A program made the translations under genes and the position numbers. Shown one piece after another: positions 16,901-25,407 of a DNA stretch of 64,000 nucleotides (positions are counted from its first letter, which is position 1; the number at the start of each line of letters is the position of its first letter). The stretch is from assembly GCF_036231355.1 (NCBI RefSeq), contig NZ_CP109496.1:5828001-5892000 (forward strand). Reading direction: 5' to 3'. Source of the DNA: Streptomyces sp. NBC_01431 (GTDB lineage Bacteria; Actinomycetota; Actinomycetes; Streptomycetales; Streptomycetaceae). The notes below the pieces were generated by a model. It did not search any database. It was not told the origin of the DNA and saw only the letters and a list, made by a program, of their open reading frames with translations.

Positions 16901-17263
16901 TCAACCGGGTACGTCCGCGCCGTACGCGTCGAGCAGACGTGCCGTCGCCCCGTCCACCAACCGGTAGCGCACCACCCGCCCCTCCTTCTCCCCGGCGACC
17001 GCACCGGCGGCCCGCAGCAGCCGCAGGGCCTGCGAGACGGCCGGGTCGCGCATGCCGGTCGCCACCGCCAGATCGGAGACGGCGAGCGGACCCGCCCGGT
17101 GCAGGGCGAGCAGCAGCGCGAGCCGGTTGGGGTCGGCGAGCAGGGAGAACCGGCTCGCCCAGGCCCGCACCCGGTCCGGGTCACCGATGGCCGCGACGGC
17201 GTCGCAGACCCGGTGGCCGTCGATGGTGCGGTGGCCGGCGCGCTCGGCGGGTACGAGATGCAT
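16901..17263 (-). CDS. ArsR/SmtB-family metal-sensing repressor
   Basis: The product has 120 residues from an ATG. The winged helix shows RFSLLADPNRLALLLAL, DLAVATGMRDPAVSQALRLLRAAGAV and EGRVVRYRLVDG, the typical ArsR order. The N-terminal extension holds histidines and a cysteine (HLVPAERAGHRTIDGHRVC) that could ligate metal, as in Ni/Co sensors such as NmtR. No CxCxxC arsenic/cadmium site is present in the recognition helix. It is divergent from a cobalt/nickel permease gene, and a dyad lies between them, so it probably represses that transporter and itself when metal is abundant (inference). Confidence 0.87.
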   Translation of the reverse strand: MHLVPAERAGHRTIDGHRVCDAVAAIGDPDRVRAWASRFSLLADPNRLALLLALHRAGPLAVSDLAVATGMRDPAVSQALRLLRAAGAVAGEKEGRVVRYRLVDGATARLLDAYGADVPG

Positions 17264-17313
17264 GCCCGCATCCTCGCAGGGCCGCGGCCCGCAGCCCCGT
17301 GTGATCTTCGATA

Positions 17314-17339
17314 CCTGCACAGGTGTGCAGCTGTGCAGG
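17314..17339. promoter_or_regulatory. Candidate operator of the ArsR-type repressor
   Basis: CCTGCACA and TGTGCAGG form a perfect 8-bp dyad with a 10-base spacer in the divergent promoter region. It lies just upstream of a TAGGGT -10-like element (17355-17360), about where a -35 would be, so bound repressor could block the transporter promoter. Confidence 0.5.
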
Positions 17340-17370
17340 CGAGTTGGCAGCGTCTAGGGTGACCTGGCCG

Positions 17371-17545
17371 TGGTGTTCGGGAAGCCGGTGCGAAACCGGA
17401 GCGGCCCTCGCCACTGTGATCGGGTTCCCCAGAGGTCTTGGGGAGCGTCCGTCCCCCCGTGCGCCACTGGCCAGCATCCACCTGGCTGGGAAGGCCGGGA
17501 CGGTCGCGCGTGTCCCGTCAGCCAGGAGACCGGCCGCGGCATCTC
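17371..17545 (+). ncRNA. Cobalamin (adenosylcobalamin) riboswitch
   Basis: The leader shows the consensus parts in order: an AAGCCGGTGCGAAACCGG stem, GCGGCCCTCGCCACTGTGA near 17400-17419, a paired GCCACTGG...CCTGGCTGGGAAGG region, and the B12 box AGCCAGGAGACCGGCC at 17520-17535. The B12 box lies about 45 bases before the transporter ATG. Binding of cobalamin to such RNAs lowers expression of the gene downstream, here probably at translation. The rest of the 317-bp gap holds the operator and promoter. Confidence 0.9.
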
Positions 17546-17580
17546 ACGAAGTGATCCACGAGGTGCTGGAGCGTGACCGC

Positions 17581-18690
17581 ATGACCCTGTCCACCCGCAC
17601 GCCCCCCGAGGCGGGCGCCGCCCCGCCGTCCTTCCACTGGCGCCGCGAGGACACCGTTCGCACCGGCATCCTGCTCGCGGTCATAGCCGCGCTCCATGTC
17701 GTCGCATTCGGCGTCCTGTTCCTGCTCGTGGCCCCCGCGCACTACGCCGTCGGCACCAAGACCTTCGGCGTCGGCCTCGGCCTCACCGCGTACACCCTCG
17801 GCATGCGGCACGCGTTCGACGCCGACCACATCGCGGCGATCGACAACACCACCCGCAAGCTGATGGCCGACGGCAAGCGGCCGGTGTCCGTCGGGTTCTG
17901 GTTCGCGCTCGGTCACTCCAGCGTGGTCGTGGTCCTGACCGCCCTGGTGGCCGGCGGCGCACACCTCGCGGGCACCCTCATGAACGAGGACTCCAGCGCC
18001 CACCAGGTACTCGGCGTCGTCGGAACCACCGCCTCCGGCTCCTTCCTCTACCTCATCGCCGCGCTCAACCTGGTCGCCCTGTTCGGCATCCTGAAGGTGT
18101 TCCGCGCGATGCGCGAGGGCGCGTACGACGAGCAGGAGCTCGAAGCGCACCTGGACTCGCGGGGGTTCATGAACCGTCTTCTGGGCCGCTTCACCAAGTC
18201 CGTCTCGCGGCCCGGCCAGATGTTCCCGCTGGGCTTCCTGTTCGGCCTGGGCTTCGACACCGCGACCGAGGTCACGCTGATGGTGATGGCCGGCTCGGGC
18301 GCCGCCGCCGGACTGCCCTGGTACGCGATCCTCTGCCTGCCGCTGCTGTTCGCCGCCGGGATGAGCCTGTTCGACACGCTGGACGGCACGTTCATGAACT
18401 TCGCCTACCAGTGGGCGTTCTCGAACCCGGTGCGCAAGGTCTACTACAACCTCACCATCACCGGTCTCTCGATCGCGGTGGCGTTCTTCATCGGCACCAT
18501 CGAACTGGTCGGTGTCCTGCACGAGAAGCTCGGCCTGGACGACCCGGTGAGCGGCTGGGTCGCCTCCCTGAACATGGACAACGTGGGCTTCGTGATCGTC
18601 GGCCTGTTCGTGGTGGTGTGGGCGGCGGCGCTGGCGTACTGGCGGCTGGCGAAGGTGGAACAGAAGTGGGTGCGGCGGGCGGAGGGCTGA
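17581..18690 (+). CDS. NiCoT-family cobalt/nickel permease
   Basis: The product has 369 residues from an ATG. The family signature RHAFDADHI is at residues 76-84 and the second signature, LGFDTATEV, is in the middle, with LGHSSVVVVLTAL between. Eight membrane segments are visible. NiCoT permeases import Ni2+ and/or Co2+ by secondary transport. The B12 riboswitch directly upstream argues that cobalt for corrin synthesis is the physiological substrate, and the divergent ArsR gene suggests additional metal control. The symbol hoxN/nixA is used for nickel members; I leave it blank because selectivity is unproven. Confidence 0.93.
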   Translation: MTLSTRTPPEAGAAPPSFHWRREDTVRTGILLAVIAALHVVAFGVLFLLVAPAHYAVGTKTFGVGLGLTAYTLGMRHAFDADHIAAIDNTTRKLMADGKRPVSVGFWFALGHSSVVVVLTALVAGGAHLAGTLMNEDSSAHQVLGVVGTTASGSFLYLIAALNLVALFGILKVFRAMREGAYDEQELEAHLDSRGFMNRLLGRFTKSVSRPGQMFPLGFLFGLGFDTATEVTLMVMAGSGAAAGLPWYAILCLPLLFAAGMSLFDTLDGTFMNFAYQWAFSNPVRKVYYNLTITGLSIAVAFFIGTIELVGVLHEKLGLDDPVSGWVASLNMDNVGFVIVGLFVVVWAAALAYWRLAKVEQKWVRRAEG

Positions 18691-18745
18691 GGGTGGGGCG
18701 GAGCGGGAGGTGAGGGCGGGGCGCGCTCTCGCTGCTGGGCGCGGG

Positions 18746-18815
18746 CCGAGTGCGGGACCATCCCGCCCGCACCGCCGAGCGCGCCCTTACCACCGAGTGC
18801 GGGACCATCCCGCCC
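18746..18815. repeat. Duplicated 23-bp unit containing a hairpin
   Basis: A 23-bp unit (CCGAGTGCGGGACCATCCCG plus CCC) occurs at 18746-18768 and again, identical, at 18793-18815. Each copy contains the hairpin GCGGGA-CCA-TCCCGC. It sits between the convergent permease and ABC exporter genes and may act as a doubled terminator. Confidence 0.7.
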
Positions 18816-18867
18816 CGCGCCGCTGGGTGCGGGGCGTCACGCGCCCTCACCGCTGGGCGGGGCCCGC

Positions 18868-20769
18868 TCACCCGCCCCCGGCCCCGCCCTGGCGCGGTCC
18901 CGGTACTCCGCGGTCGTTCTGGAGCCGCCACAACTCCCTGAACAGGCCGTCCTGCGCGACGAGTTCGGCGAACGTGCCCGCCTGGACGACCCGTCCCCGA
19001 TCGAGTACGACGATGCGGTCGGCGACCGCGACGTTCGCGAGCCGGTGGGTGACCAGGACCACTGCCCGGTCCCGGGCCACCCGCCGAAGCCCGGTGAAGA
19101 TGCGGTGCTCGGCCCGCGCGTCCAGCGCGCTCGTCGGCTCGTCCATCACGAGCAGCCCGGCCGGGCGGTGGAAGGCCCGCGCGATCGCGATCCGCTGCCA
19201 CTGGCCGCCGGACAGCTCCACGCCGCCGAACCACTCCCGGGCGAGCAGCGTGTCGAGCCCGCTCCGCAGTCCGTCCACGACCTCGGCGGCGCCGGAGTGG
19301 GTGGCGGCCCGGCGTACCGCCTCGTCACCCCCGTGCGGCTGCCCCAGCGTGATGTTGTCGCGCGCCGACATCGGCCAGTGCGCGAAGTCCTGCGGCACGA
19401 CGGCGGTCTGCCGCCACAGGGCGAGCGGATCACATTGGTCCAGCGCCACCCCGTCCCAGGTCACCGCCCCTTCGCTCGGCAGATAGAGCCCGGTGAGCAG
19501 CTTGCTGAGCGTGGTCTTGCCGGAGCCGTTCTCGCCGACCAGCGCGAGCACCTCGCCCTTGCGCACCTCCAGGGTCACCTTCTCCAGGGCGGGCTGCTCG
19601 CTGCCCGGATAGCGGAACGTCAGCGACTCGGCCCGTACGACGTCCGGCGCGGGCGGCTCCAGCGGGCCCCGCTCCATCCGGTGCCCGCCGGCCTCCTCGA
19701 TGAACTCCGCCCAGTCGTCCAGATAGAGCCCGGTCCGGAACAGCCGCGTCCCGTAGCCGACCACACCCCGCAGCGAGGAGCCGACCGTGCGCAGGGCGAA
19801 CACCGCGGTGCCCGCCGACGCCACCGACATCCGCCCGGAGGCGAGCAGCCAGGCCAGCGCGCCCCACACCACCCCGGCCGCGACCCCGCCCGCGAGCGCC
19901 CCGAGCACCGAGTAACGGGCGCCCTGGTGGACGGCCTTGTCGGTCGCCGCGTCCACCCGCTGCCCGATCGCCCGGTACCGGTCGAGCAGGAACTGCGCCA
20001 TCGTGCAGGACCGCAGCTGGTCGGCGGTGTCCTTGTCGATCACGAACCACCGCAGCAGACTCAGCGTGCGCCGCTCCGCGCTCATCGCCCGCGACGCCTC
20101 GTAGTGCACCCGCGCGGCCTTGACCCCGGCGATGCCCTGCGGCAGCGCGGCAAGCAGCAAGAGGGGGAGCAGCGCGGGATGCAGCACGGTGACGACCCCC
20201 GCCGCCGCGACCAGCGAGGCCACACAGGCCATCAGGTCCTGCGAGTCGGTCAGCAGCTGCTGCGCGACCTCGGCGCCCCGGTCGGCCGCCTCCCGCTTGT
20301 CGTTGAACCCCGGCTGGTCGTACGCCGACAACTCGGCCCGTACGGCGGCCGCGAGCATCTGCATCTCGGCCTCGCGGGAGATCCGCGGCGAGAGCCGGCC
20401 CGAGATGTTGACCACCACGATCCCGAGCAGCGCCCGCAGCCCGGCCGCCGCCGCGAGCACCGCGACCGACGGCAGCGCCTCGCGCACCCGCTCGGTGATG
20501 TCGCCGCTCGCGATCAGCGCGGTGATCGTACGCGTCGTCGCGAGCAGCCCGAACGCCTCGAAGAACCCCGACACCGCCTGGCAGCACAGCAGCAGGAGCA
20601 CCGCCCGCCGGTCCACCCGCCAAGCCAGCGCCAGCGCCCTGCGCACCAGCTGGGGCAGACGCCGCGCCATGCTCCTGGTGGTCACGGGATTCCGCTGCAA
20701 CACCTCCAACGACCCCGACCGGTAGCGCAGTTCCTCATCGGCCTGCCGCTCTTCCACGTCCTCCACCAC
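18868..20769 (-). CDS. ABC transporter, fused permease and ATPase
   Basis: The product has 633 residues. The start chosen is the GTG at 20769, because GGAGGGG lies six bases upstream; a longer frame without a ribosome site opens 13 codons earlier. Residues about 35-330 are a six-helix exporter domain. The ATPase has Walker A GENGSGKTT, the Q-loop VVPQDF, signature LSGGQ, Walker B LLVMDEP and the switch histidine in VTHRL. It is a complete half-transporter that should work as a homodimer. Related proteins export peptides, lipids or drugs. No partner gene shows a substrate. Confidence 0.92.
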   Translation of the reverse strand: MVEDVEERQADEELRYRSGSLEVLQRNPVTTRSMARRLPQLVRRALALAWRVDRRAVLLLLCCQAVSGFFEAFGLLATTRTITALIASGDITERVREALPSVAVLAAAAGLRALLGIVVVNISGRLSPRISREAEMQMLAAAVRAELSAYDQPGFNDKREAADRGAEVAQQLLTDSQDLMACVASLVAAAGVVTVLHPALLPLLLLAALPQGIAGVKAARVHYEASRAMSAERRTLSLLRWFVIDKDTADQLRSCTMAQFLLDRYRAIGQRVDAATDKAVHQGARYSVLGALAGGVAAGVVWGALAWLLASGRMSVASAGTAVFALRTVGSSLRGVVGYGTRLFRTGLYLDDWAEFIEEAGGHRMERGPLEPPAPDVVRAESLTFRYPGSEQPALEKVTLEVRKGEVLALVGENGSGKTTLSKLLTGLYLPSEGAVTWDGVALDQCDPLALWRQTAVVPQDFAHWPMSARDNITLGQPHGGDEAVRRAATHSGAAEVVDGLRSGLDTLLAREWFGGVELSGGQWQRIAIARAFHRPAGLLVMDEPTSALDARAEHRIFTGLRRVARDRAVVLVTHRLANVAVADRIVVLDRGRVVQAGTFAELVAQDGLFRELWRLQNDRGVPGPRQGGAGGG

Positions 20770-20904
20770 GCAGCCCCCTCCACTGGGAATCCGCCCACTT
20801 TCCCGCACAAAGCCCCCAACTGGCCCTGTTTGTAGGGTGATCCACCCGATAGGGGCCAGTGGAAAGCGGCGAGCCCGGCAGGGGGAGCGGAGCCCGAAAT
20901 GCGG

Positions 20905-20939
20905 CGAGCCCCGCCGCCCGGGAGGGGCAGCGGGGCTCG
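20905..20939 (-). terminator. Hairpin terminator of glnA
   Basis: A perfect 10-bp stem (CGAGCCCCGC with GCGGGGCTCG) and a 15-base loop begin about 20 bases beyond the glnA stop. Confidence 0.75.
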
Positions 20940-20958
20940 GGCACGGAACCCGTGGGGC

Positions 20959-22368
20959 CTAGATGTCGAAGTACAGCTCGAACTCGTGCGGGTGCGGGCG
21001 CAGCTGGATCGGGGCGATCTCGTGCGTGCGCTTGTAGTCGATCCACGTCTCGATCAGGTCGGAGGTGAAGACACCGCCGGCCTGGAGGTACTCGTTGTCC
21101 GCCTCAAGGGCCTCCAGGACGGCCGGCAGCGAGGTCGGGACCTGCTGCACGTTGGCGTGCTCCTCGGGGGCCAGCTCGTAGAGGTCCTTGTCGATCGGCT
21201 CGGCCGGCTCGATCTTGTTCTTGATGCCGTCCAGGCCCGCGAGCAGCAGCGCGGAGAAGGCGAGGTACGGGTTGGACGACGGGTCCGGGGCGCGGAACTC
21301 GACGCGCTTGGCCTTCGGGTTCGAGCCCGTGATCGGGATGCGCATCGCGGCGGAGCGGTTGCGCTGCGAGTACACCATGTTGACCGGCGCCTCGAAGCCT
21401 GGGACCAGGCGGTGGTAGGAGTTCACCGTCGGGTTCGTGAAGGCGAGCAGCGAGGGGGCGTGCTTGAGGATGCCGCCGATGTAGTAGCGGGCGGTGTCCG
21501 AGAGGCCCGCGTAGCCCTGCTCGTCGTAGAACAGCGGGTCGCCGCCGGCCCACAGGGACTGGTGGACGTGCATGCCCGAGCCGTTGTCGCCGAAGATCGG
21601 CTTCGGCATGAAGGTCGCGGTCTTGCCGTTGCGCCAGGCGACGTTCTTCACGATGTACTTGAAGAGCATCAGGTCGTCGGCCGCGGCGAGCAGCGTGTTG
21701 AACTTGTAGTTGATCTCGGCCTGGCCGGCCGTGCCGACCTCGTGGTGCTGGCGCTCGACCTGGAGGCCGGAGTTCTCCAGCTCCAGGGAGATCTCGGCAC
21801 GCAGGTCGGCGAAGTGGTCGACCGGCGGGGCCGGGAAGTAGCCGCCCTTGTAACGGACCTTGTAGCCGCGGTTGTTCTCCTCCGAACCGGTGTTCCAGGC
21901 GCCGGCCTCGGAGTCGATGTGGTAGAACGCCTGGTTCGCGGAGGTCTCGAAACGCACCGAGTCGAAGACGTAGAACTCGGCCTCGGGGCCGAAGTACGCG
22001 GTGTCCGCGATGCCGGTCGAGGCGAGGTAGGCCTCGGCCTTCTTGGCGATGTTGCGCGGGTCGCGGCTGTACTGCTCGCCCGTGATCGGGTCGTGGATGA
22101 AGAAGTTGATGTTGACCGTCTTGTCCTTGCGGAACGGGTCGACGCGCGCCGTCGACAGGTCCGCGCGGAGCGCCATGTCCGACTCGTGGATCGCCTGGAA
22201 TCCACGGATCGAGGAGCCGTCGAAGGCCAGCTCCTCGGTCGGGTCGAACGCCTTCGCAGGGATCGTGAAGTGCTGCATCACGCCCGGCAGGTCGCAGAAC
22301 CGGACGTCGACGAACTTCACGTCGTTGTCCGCGATGAACTTCTTCGCGTCGTCGGCGTTCTGGAACAT
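20959..22368 (-). CDS. glnA: Glutamine synthetase type I
   Basis: The product has 469 residues from an ATG with AGGAGG upstream, the standard GSI-beta length. It forms glutamine from glutamate and ammonia as a dodecamer. Motifs include FDGSSIRGF, GPEAEFYVFD, NGSGMHVHQSLW (ATP/metal) and NRSAAMRIP. Tyr397 in the segment NKIEPAEPIDKDLYEL is the known adenylylation site, so activity is probably controlled by GlnE as well as by transcription. A strong GlnR box lies about 100 bp upstream. With glnII this gives two glutamine synthetases of different types in one chromosome, as is normal for Streptomyces. Confidence 0.98.
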   Translation of the reverse strand: MFQNADDAKKFIADNDVKFVDVRFCDLPGVMQHFTIPAKAFDPTEELAFDGSSIRGFQAIHESDMALRADLSTARVDPFRKDKTVNINFFIHDPITGEQYSRDPRNIAKKAEAYLASTGIADTAYFGPEAEFYVFDSVRFETSANQAFYHIDSEAGAWNTGSEENNRGYKVRYKGGYFPAPPVDHFADLRAEISLELENSGLQVERQHHEVGTAGQAEINYKFNTLLAAADDLMLFKYIVKNVAWRNGKTATFMPKPIFGDNGSGMHVHQSLWAGGDPLFYDEQGYAGLSDTARYYIGGILKHAPSLLAFTNPTVNSYHRLVPGFEAPVNMVYSQRNRSAAMRIPITGSNPKAKRVEFRAPDPSSNPYLAFSALLLAGLDGIKNKIEPAEPIDKDLYELAPEEHANVQQVPTSLPAVLEALEADNEYLQAGGVFTSDLIETWIDYKRTHEIAPIQLRPHPHEFELYFDI

Positions 22369-22465
22369 CCAACTCCTCCTACTCCCACCCGGGAGGGGCG
22401 GGGTTGCAGCTCGATGGTGCGGCCAGTGCGGTGGCACACGCTGGACCCGACCATAGGCAGGCGGG

Positions 22466-22503
22466 ATTTCTCAAGCGTGACCCGTTTGTTTCACCCACGT
22501 TAA
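22466..22503 (-). promoter_or_regulatory. GlnR-type box upstream of glnA
   Basis: Read on the minus strand, four pentamers 11 bases apart: TTAAC, GAAAC, GTCAC, GAAAT. This is close to the GlnR consensus and better than the glnII copy. Confidence 0.85.
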
Positions 22504-22576
22504 CCGGGCTGGTGGCGGCCACGCCAAGACTGACCCGGGCCGAAGTGATCGAAAACGGGCGCAGTACCGTTGAGCC

Positions 22577-23044
22577 GTGGACAACAGGCAAGCAATCGGA
22601 TCGTGGCTCTCGGGGCCCCGCGCGGCCGCCGAGGAGATGGGCGTCGACTTCGGCTACCGGGGCGAGCGGCTCGGTCTGCCCAAGGACGGGCCCGGCTCGG
22701 TGGCGCCGCTCGGCCGGCGCTTCGGCGCCATCTTCATCGACTGGGGCCTGTGCGCCCTGATCGCGTACCAGCTGATCGCGCACGGCAACACGCAGGCCGC
22801 CAACAACTGGGCCCTGATCTTGTTCCTCACGCTGAGCGTGCTGACGGTGGGGACCCTCGGCTTCACCCCGGGCAAGCGGCTCCTGGGTCTGCGGGTTGTC
22901 GCCGAGGAGGGCGGCCGGCTCGGCATCGTCCGGGTGGCCGTCCGCAGCGTGCTGCTGTGCCTCGCGATCCCCGCGCTGATCTGGGACCGCGACGGCCGCG
23001 GCCTGCACGACCGCCTCGCCCGCGCGGTCCAGGTCAGGATCTGA
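22577..23044 (+). CDS. RDD-family membrane protein
   Basis: The product has 155 residues from a GTG. The N-terminal 45 residues are soluble. The family motif follows (LGRRFGAIFIDWGLCALIAYQLI, the R and D at helix 1), then a second helix and the TPGKRLLGLRVV motif, a third helix and a final DRDGRGLHDRLA. RDD proteins are small membrane proteins, a few of which act as Na+/H+ antiporters. It is divergent from glnA and could share its regulatory region, but no functional link is known. Confidence 0.88.
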   Translation: MDNRQAIGSWLSGPRAAAEEMGVDFGYRGERLGLPKDGPGSVAPLGRRFGAIFIDWGLCALIAYQLIAHGNTQAANNWALILFLTLSVLTVGTLGFTPGKRLLGLRVVAEEGGRLGIVRVAVRSVLLCLAIPALIWDRDGRGLHDRLARAVQVRI

Positions 23045-23067
23045 GCCCGAAGCCGGCACGAACGTCG

Positions 23068-23104
23068 GAAGGCGGCCCGGACCGATGTGGTCCGGGCCGC
23101 CTTC
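23068..23104. terminator. Strong bidirectional hairpin terminator
   Basis: A perfect 16-bp stem with a 5-base loop (GATGT) lies between the convergent RDD and DUF4191 genes. Confidence 0.85.
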
Positions 23105-23138
23105 GTATGCGTACGAGCAGGAGGTGCGAGCAGGAGGG

Positions 23139-23846
23139 TCAGCGGGTCTTTCCGCCGCGCGGCATCCGCATGCCCTTGGGCATCGGACCCTTCGGCAGCG
23201 GCATGTTGCTCATCAGGTCGCCCATGGCGCGCAGCCGGTCGTTGGCCGCGGTCACCTGCGGTCCCGACAGCACGCGGGGCAGCTTGAGGAGGGTGGTGCG
23301 CACCTTCTTCAGCGGCACCTGGCCCTCGCCGTCGCCGACGATCACGTCGTGGACGGGGACGTCCACCACGATGCGCGCCATCTTCTTCTTCTCGGCGGCC
23401 AGCAGGGACTTCACCCGGTTCGGGTTGCCCTCGGCCACCAGGACGACGCCGGCCCGGCCGACGGCGCGGTGCACGACGTCCTGGCTGCGGTTCATCGCCA
23501 CGGCCGGAGTGGTGGTCCAGCCTCGCCCGATGTTCTGGAGCACGGCCGCGGCCGCACCCGGCTGGCCCTCCATCTGACCGAAGGCCGCCCGCTCGGCACG
23601 CCGTCCGAAAACGATCGCCATCGCGAGCAGGGCCGCCAAGAGGCCCAGAATGCCCAGGTACACCGGGTGCCCGAGCAAGAAACCGATCGCGAGGAAGACA
23701 CCGATGGTGACGATTCCCACGCCCGCGATGACAAGTCCGATCTTGGAATCGGCCTTGCGGGTCATCTTGTAGGTGAGGGCGATCTGCTTCAGTCGCCCCG
23801 GATTCGCGTCGTTCGCAGCGCTCTCTGCGGTTGCCTTCCTCGCCAT
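23139..23846 (-). CDS. DUF4191 membrane protein
   Basis: The product has 235 residues from an ATG. After a basic N-terminus (KATAESAAND, LKQIALTYKMTRKAD), two adjacent membrane segments follow at about 35-80, then a soluble domain with EGQPGAAAAVLQNIGRGW and a C-terminal tail rich in proline, lysine, arginine and methionine (MPLPKGPMPKGMRMPRGGK). This matches the actinobacterial family DUF4191, which is conserved next to lipA. Its function is unknown; the position hints at a link with lipoate or membrane homeostasis but nothing in the sequence proves it. Confidence 0.88.
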   Translation of the reverse strand: MARKATAESAANDANPGRLKQIALTYKMTRKADSKIGLVIAGVGIVTIGVFLAIGFLLGHPVYLGILGLLAALLAMAIVFGRRAERAAFGQMEGQPGAAAAVLQNIGRGWTTTPAVAMNRSQDVVHRAVGRAGVVLVAEGNPNRVKSLLAAEKKKMARIVVDVPVHDVIVGDGEGQVPLKKVRTTLLKLPRVLSGPQVTAANDRLRAMGDLMSNMPLPKGPMPKGMRMPRGGKTR

Positions 23847-23865
23847 ACCAGGAAGTTTACGTGGC

Positions 23866-24078
23866 CTAGGAGGGGCGGGTGGCCACGGCCTCCAGTACGT
23901 GCTGTGCCTCGACCCGGTCCTTGGCCCGCCGCCGGTCCTCCAGGACCGCGGTCCAGGCGTTGCGGCGGGCGGTGCGCTGGCCGGAGCCCATGATGAGCGA
24001 CTCCATGGCGCGCAGGGCGCCGGTGACGGTCGGAAGCGTGTTGGCTCGCACGGTCTGCGGTGTCGTTGCGACCTGCAT
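23866..24078 (-). CDS. Small conserved hypothetical protein (70 aa)
   Basis: The product has 70 residues from an ATG and lies 19 bp upstream of the DUF4191 gene, so the two are probably co-transcribed. It is helical and charged (ALRAMESLIMGSGQRTARRN, then LEDRRRAKDRVEAQHVLEAV). Actinobacteria conserve a similar small protein between glnA and lipA. It has no membrane segment or known motif. Confidence 0.65.
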   Translation of the reverse strand: MQVATTPQTVRANTLPTVTGALRAMESLIMGSGQRTARRNAWTAVLEDRRRAKDRVEAQHVLEAVATRPS

Positions 24079-24233
24079 CGTCGTGGTCCCCCCTCGGGAC
24101 GGGAAGTCAGGGAACGGGCGGTGGGCGTGGGGGCATGCGCGGTGCGTAAAGCCATCGTCACTGATTGGTGTTACCAGGGCGTGTCCGAGCGGTCAAACGC
24201 CAATGAAACATTGATACGTACGGGCAAAAGACT

Positions 24234-24283
24234 GACGCGGCCCGTACGCGCCCCCGACCTGCGGGGGAGGTACGAGCCGCGTC
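24234..24283 (-). terminator. Long hairpin downstream of lipA
   Basis: The outer stem GACGCGGC with GCCGCGTC encloses GTAC-GTAC and CCCCCG-CGGGGG pairs. It lies 57 bases past the lipA stop. The remaining gap up to the 70-aa gene start presumably holds that gene's promoter. Confidence 0.65.
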
Positions 24284-24340
24284 ATATCGGCCATTACTGA
24301 TCAGTAGCCGCTTGTGAGCGGATTCACGCGCGCTGTCGCC

Positions 24341-25294
24341 TCACGCGGTGGCGGCGCTCCGGGCTTCCATCGCCTGCTGGTACAGCCGGCCCGCACGGTA
24401 GGAGGAGCGGACCAGCGGGCCCGACATCACACCGGAGAATCCGATCTCGTCGGCCTCCTCCTTCAGCTCCACGAACTCCTGCGGCTTCACCCAGCGCTCG
24501 ACGGGGTGGTGGCGCACGGAGGGACGCAGGTACTGGGTGATCGTGATGAGCTCGCAACCCGCGTCGTGCAGGTGCTGGAGCGCCTCGCTGACCTCCTCGC
24601 GGGTCTCGCCCATGCCGAGGATCAGGTTCGACTTGGTGATCAGGCCGTAGTCGCGGGCCTTGGTGATCACGTCGAGGGAGCGCTCGTAACGGAAACCGGG
24701 GCGGATCCGCTTGAAGATCCGCGGCACCGTCTCGACGTTGTGCGCGAAGACCTCCGGGCGGGCGGAGAAGACCTCTTCCAGCTGCTCGGGGACCGCGTTG
24801 AAGTCGGGGGCCAGGAGCTCGACCTTGGTGCGGCCCTCGGCGCGGTCCGCCGTCTGCGCGTGGATCTGGCGCACGGTCTCCGCGTACAGCCAGGCACCGC
24901 CGTCCGAGAGGTCGTCGCGGGCGACGCCGGTGATGGTCGCGTAGTTCAGGTCCATCGTGACGACCGACTCGCCGACGCGGCGGGGCTCGTCGCGGTCGAG
25001 CGCCTCGGGCTTGCCCGTGTCGATCTGGCAGAAGTCGCAGCGCCGGGTGCACTGGTCGCCGCCGATGAGGAAGGTCGCCTCACGGTCTTCCCAGCACTCG
25101 AAGATGTTGGGACAGCCCGCCTCCTGGCAGACCGTGTGCAGTCCCTCGCTCTTGACGAGTTTCTGCAGCTGGTTGTACTCGGGACCCATCTTCGCCCGGG
25201 TCTTGATCCACTCGGGCTTGCGCTCGATGGGGGTCTGGCTGTTCCGGACCTCCAGGCGCAGCATCTTGCGTCCGTCGGGTGCGACTGCGGACAC
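24341..25294 (-). CDS. lipA: Lipoyl synthase
   Basis: The product has 317 residues from a GTG. It is a radical-SAM enzyme that inserts two sulfurs into octanoyl groups bound to E2 subunits and GcvH. Both iron-sulfur sites are visible: the auxiliary cluster motif CQEAGCPNIFEC (CX4CX5C) and the radical-SAM motif CTRRCDFC (CX3CX2C). Other landmarks are FLIGGDQCTR and the GMGETREEV loop. The C-terminal RSSYRAG motif is present. It lies 113 bp downstream of lipB on the same strand, and its substrates sucB and related lipoyl proteins are encoded 16 kb away. Confidence 0.97.
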   Translation of the reverse strand: MSAVAPDGRKMLRLEVRNSQTPIERKPEWIKTRAKMGPEYNQLQKLVKSEGLHTVCQEAGCPNIFECWEDREATFLIGGDQCTRRCDFCQIDTGKPEALDRDEPRRVGESVVTMDLNYATITGVARDDLSDGGAWLYAETVRQIHAQTADRAEGRTKVELLAPDFNAVPEQLEEVFSARPEVFAHNVETVPRIFKRIRPGFRYERSLDVITKARDYGLITKSNLILGMGETREEVSEALQHLHDAGCELITITQYLRPSVRHHPVERWVKPQEFVELKEEADEIGFSGVMSGPLVRSSYRAGRLYQQAMEARSAATA

Positions 25295-25407
25295 GTCCGG
25301 CTCCCTATGACTTCGATTCTTCGGCGAACACCAGGGTACGCCCGTTAATTACTGGGTGAGGTGCGGCTCCCGCCAGGGGCAACCCGGCTGGGCCGCGGGG
25401 CATTCCC

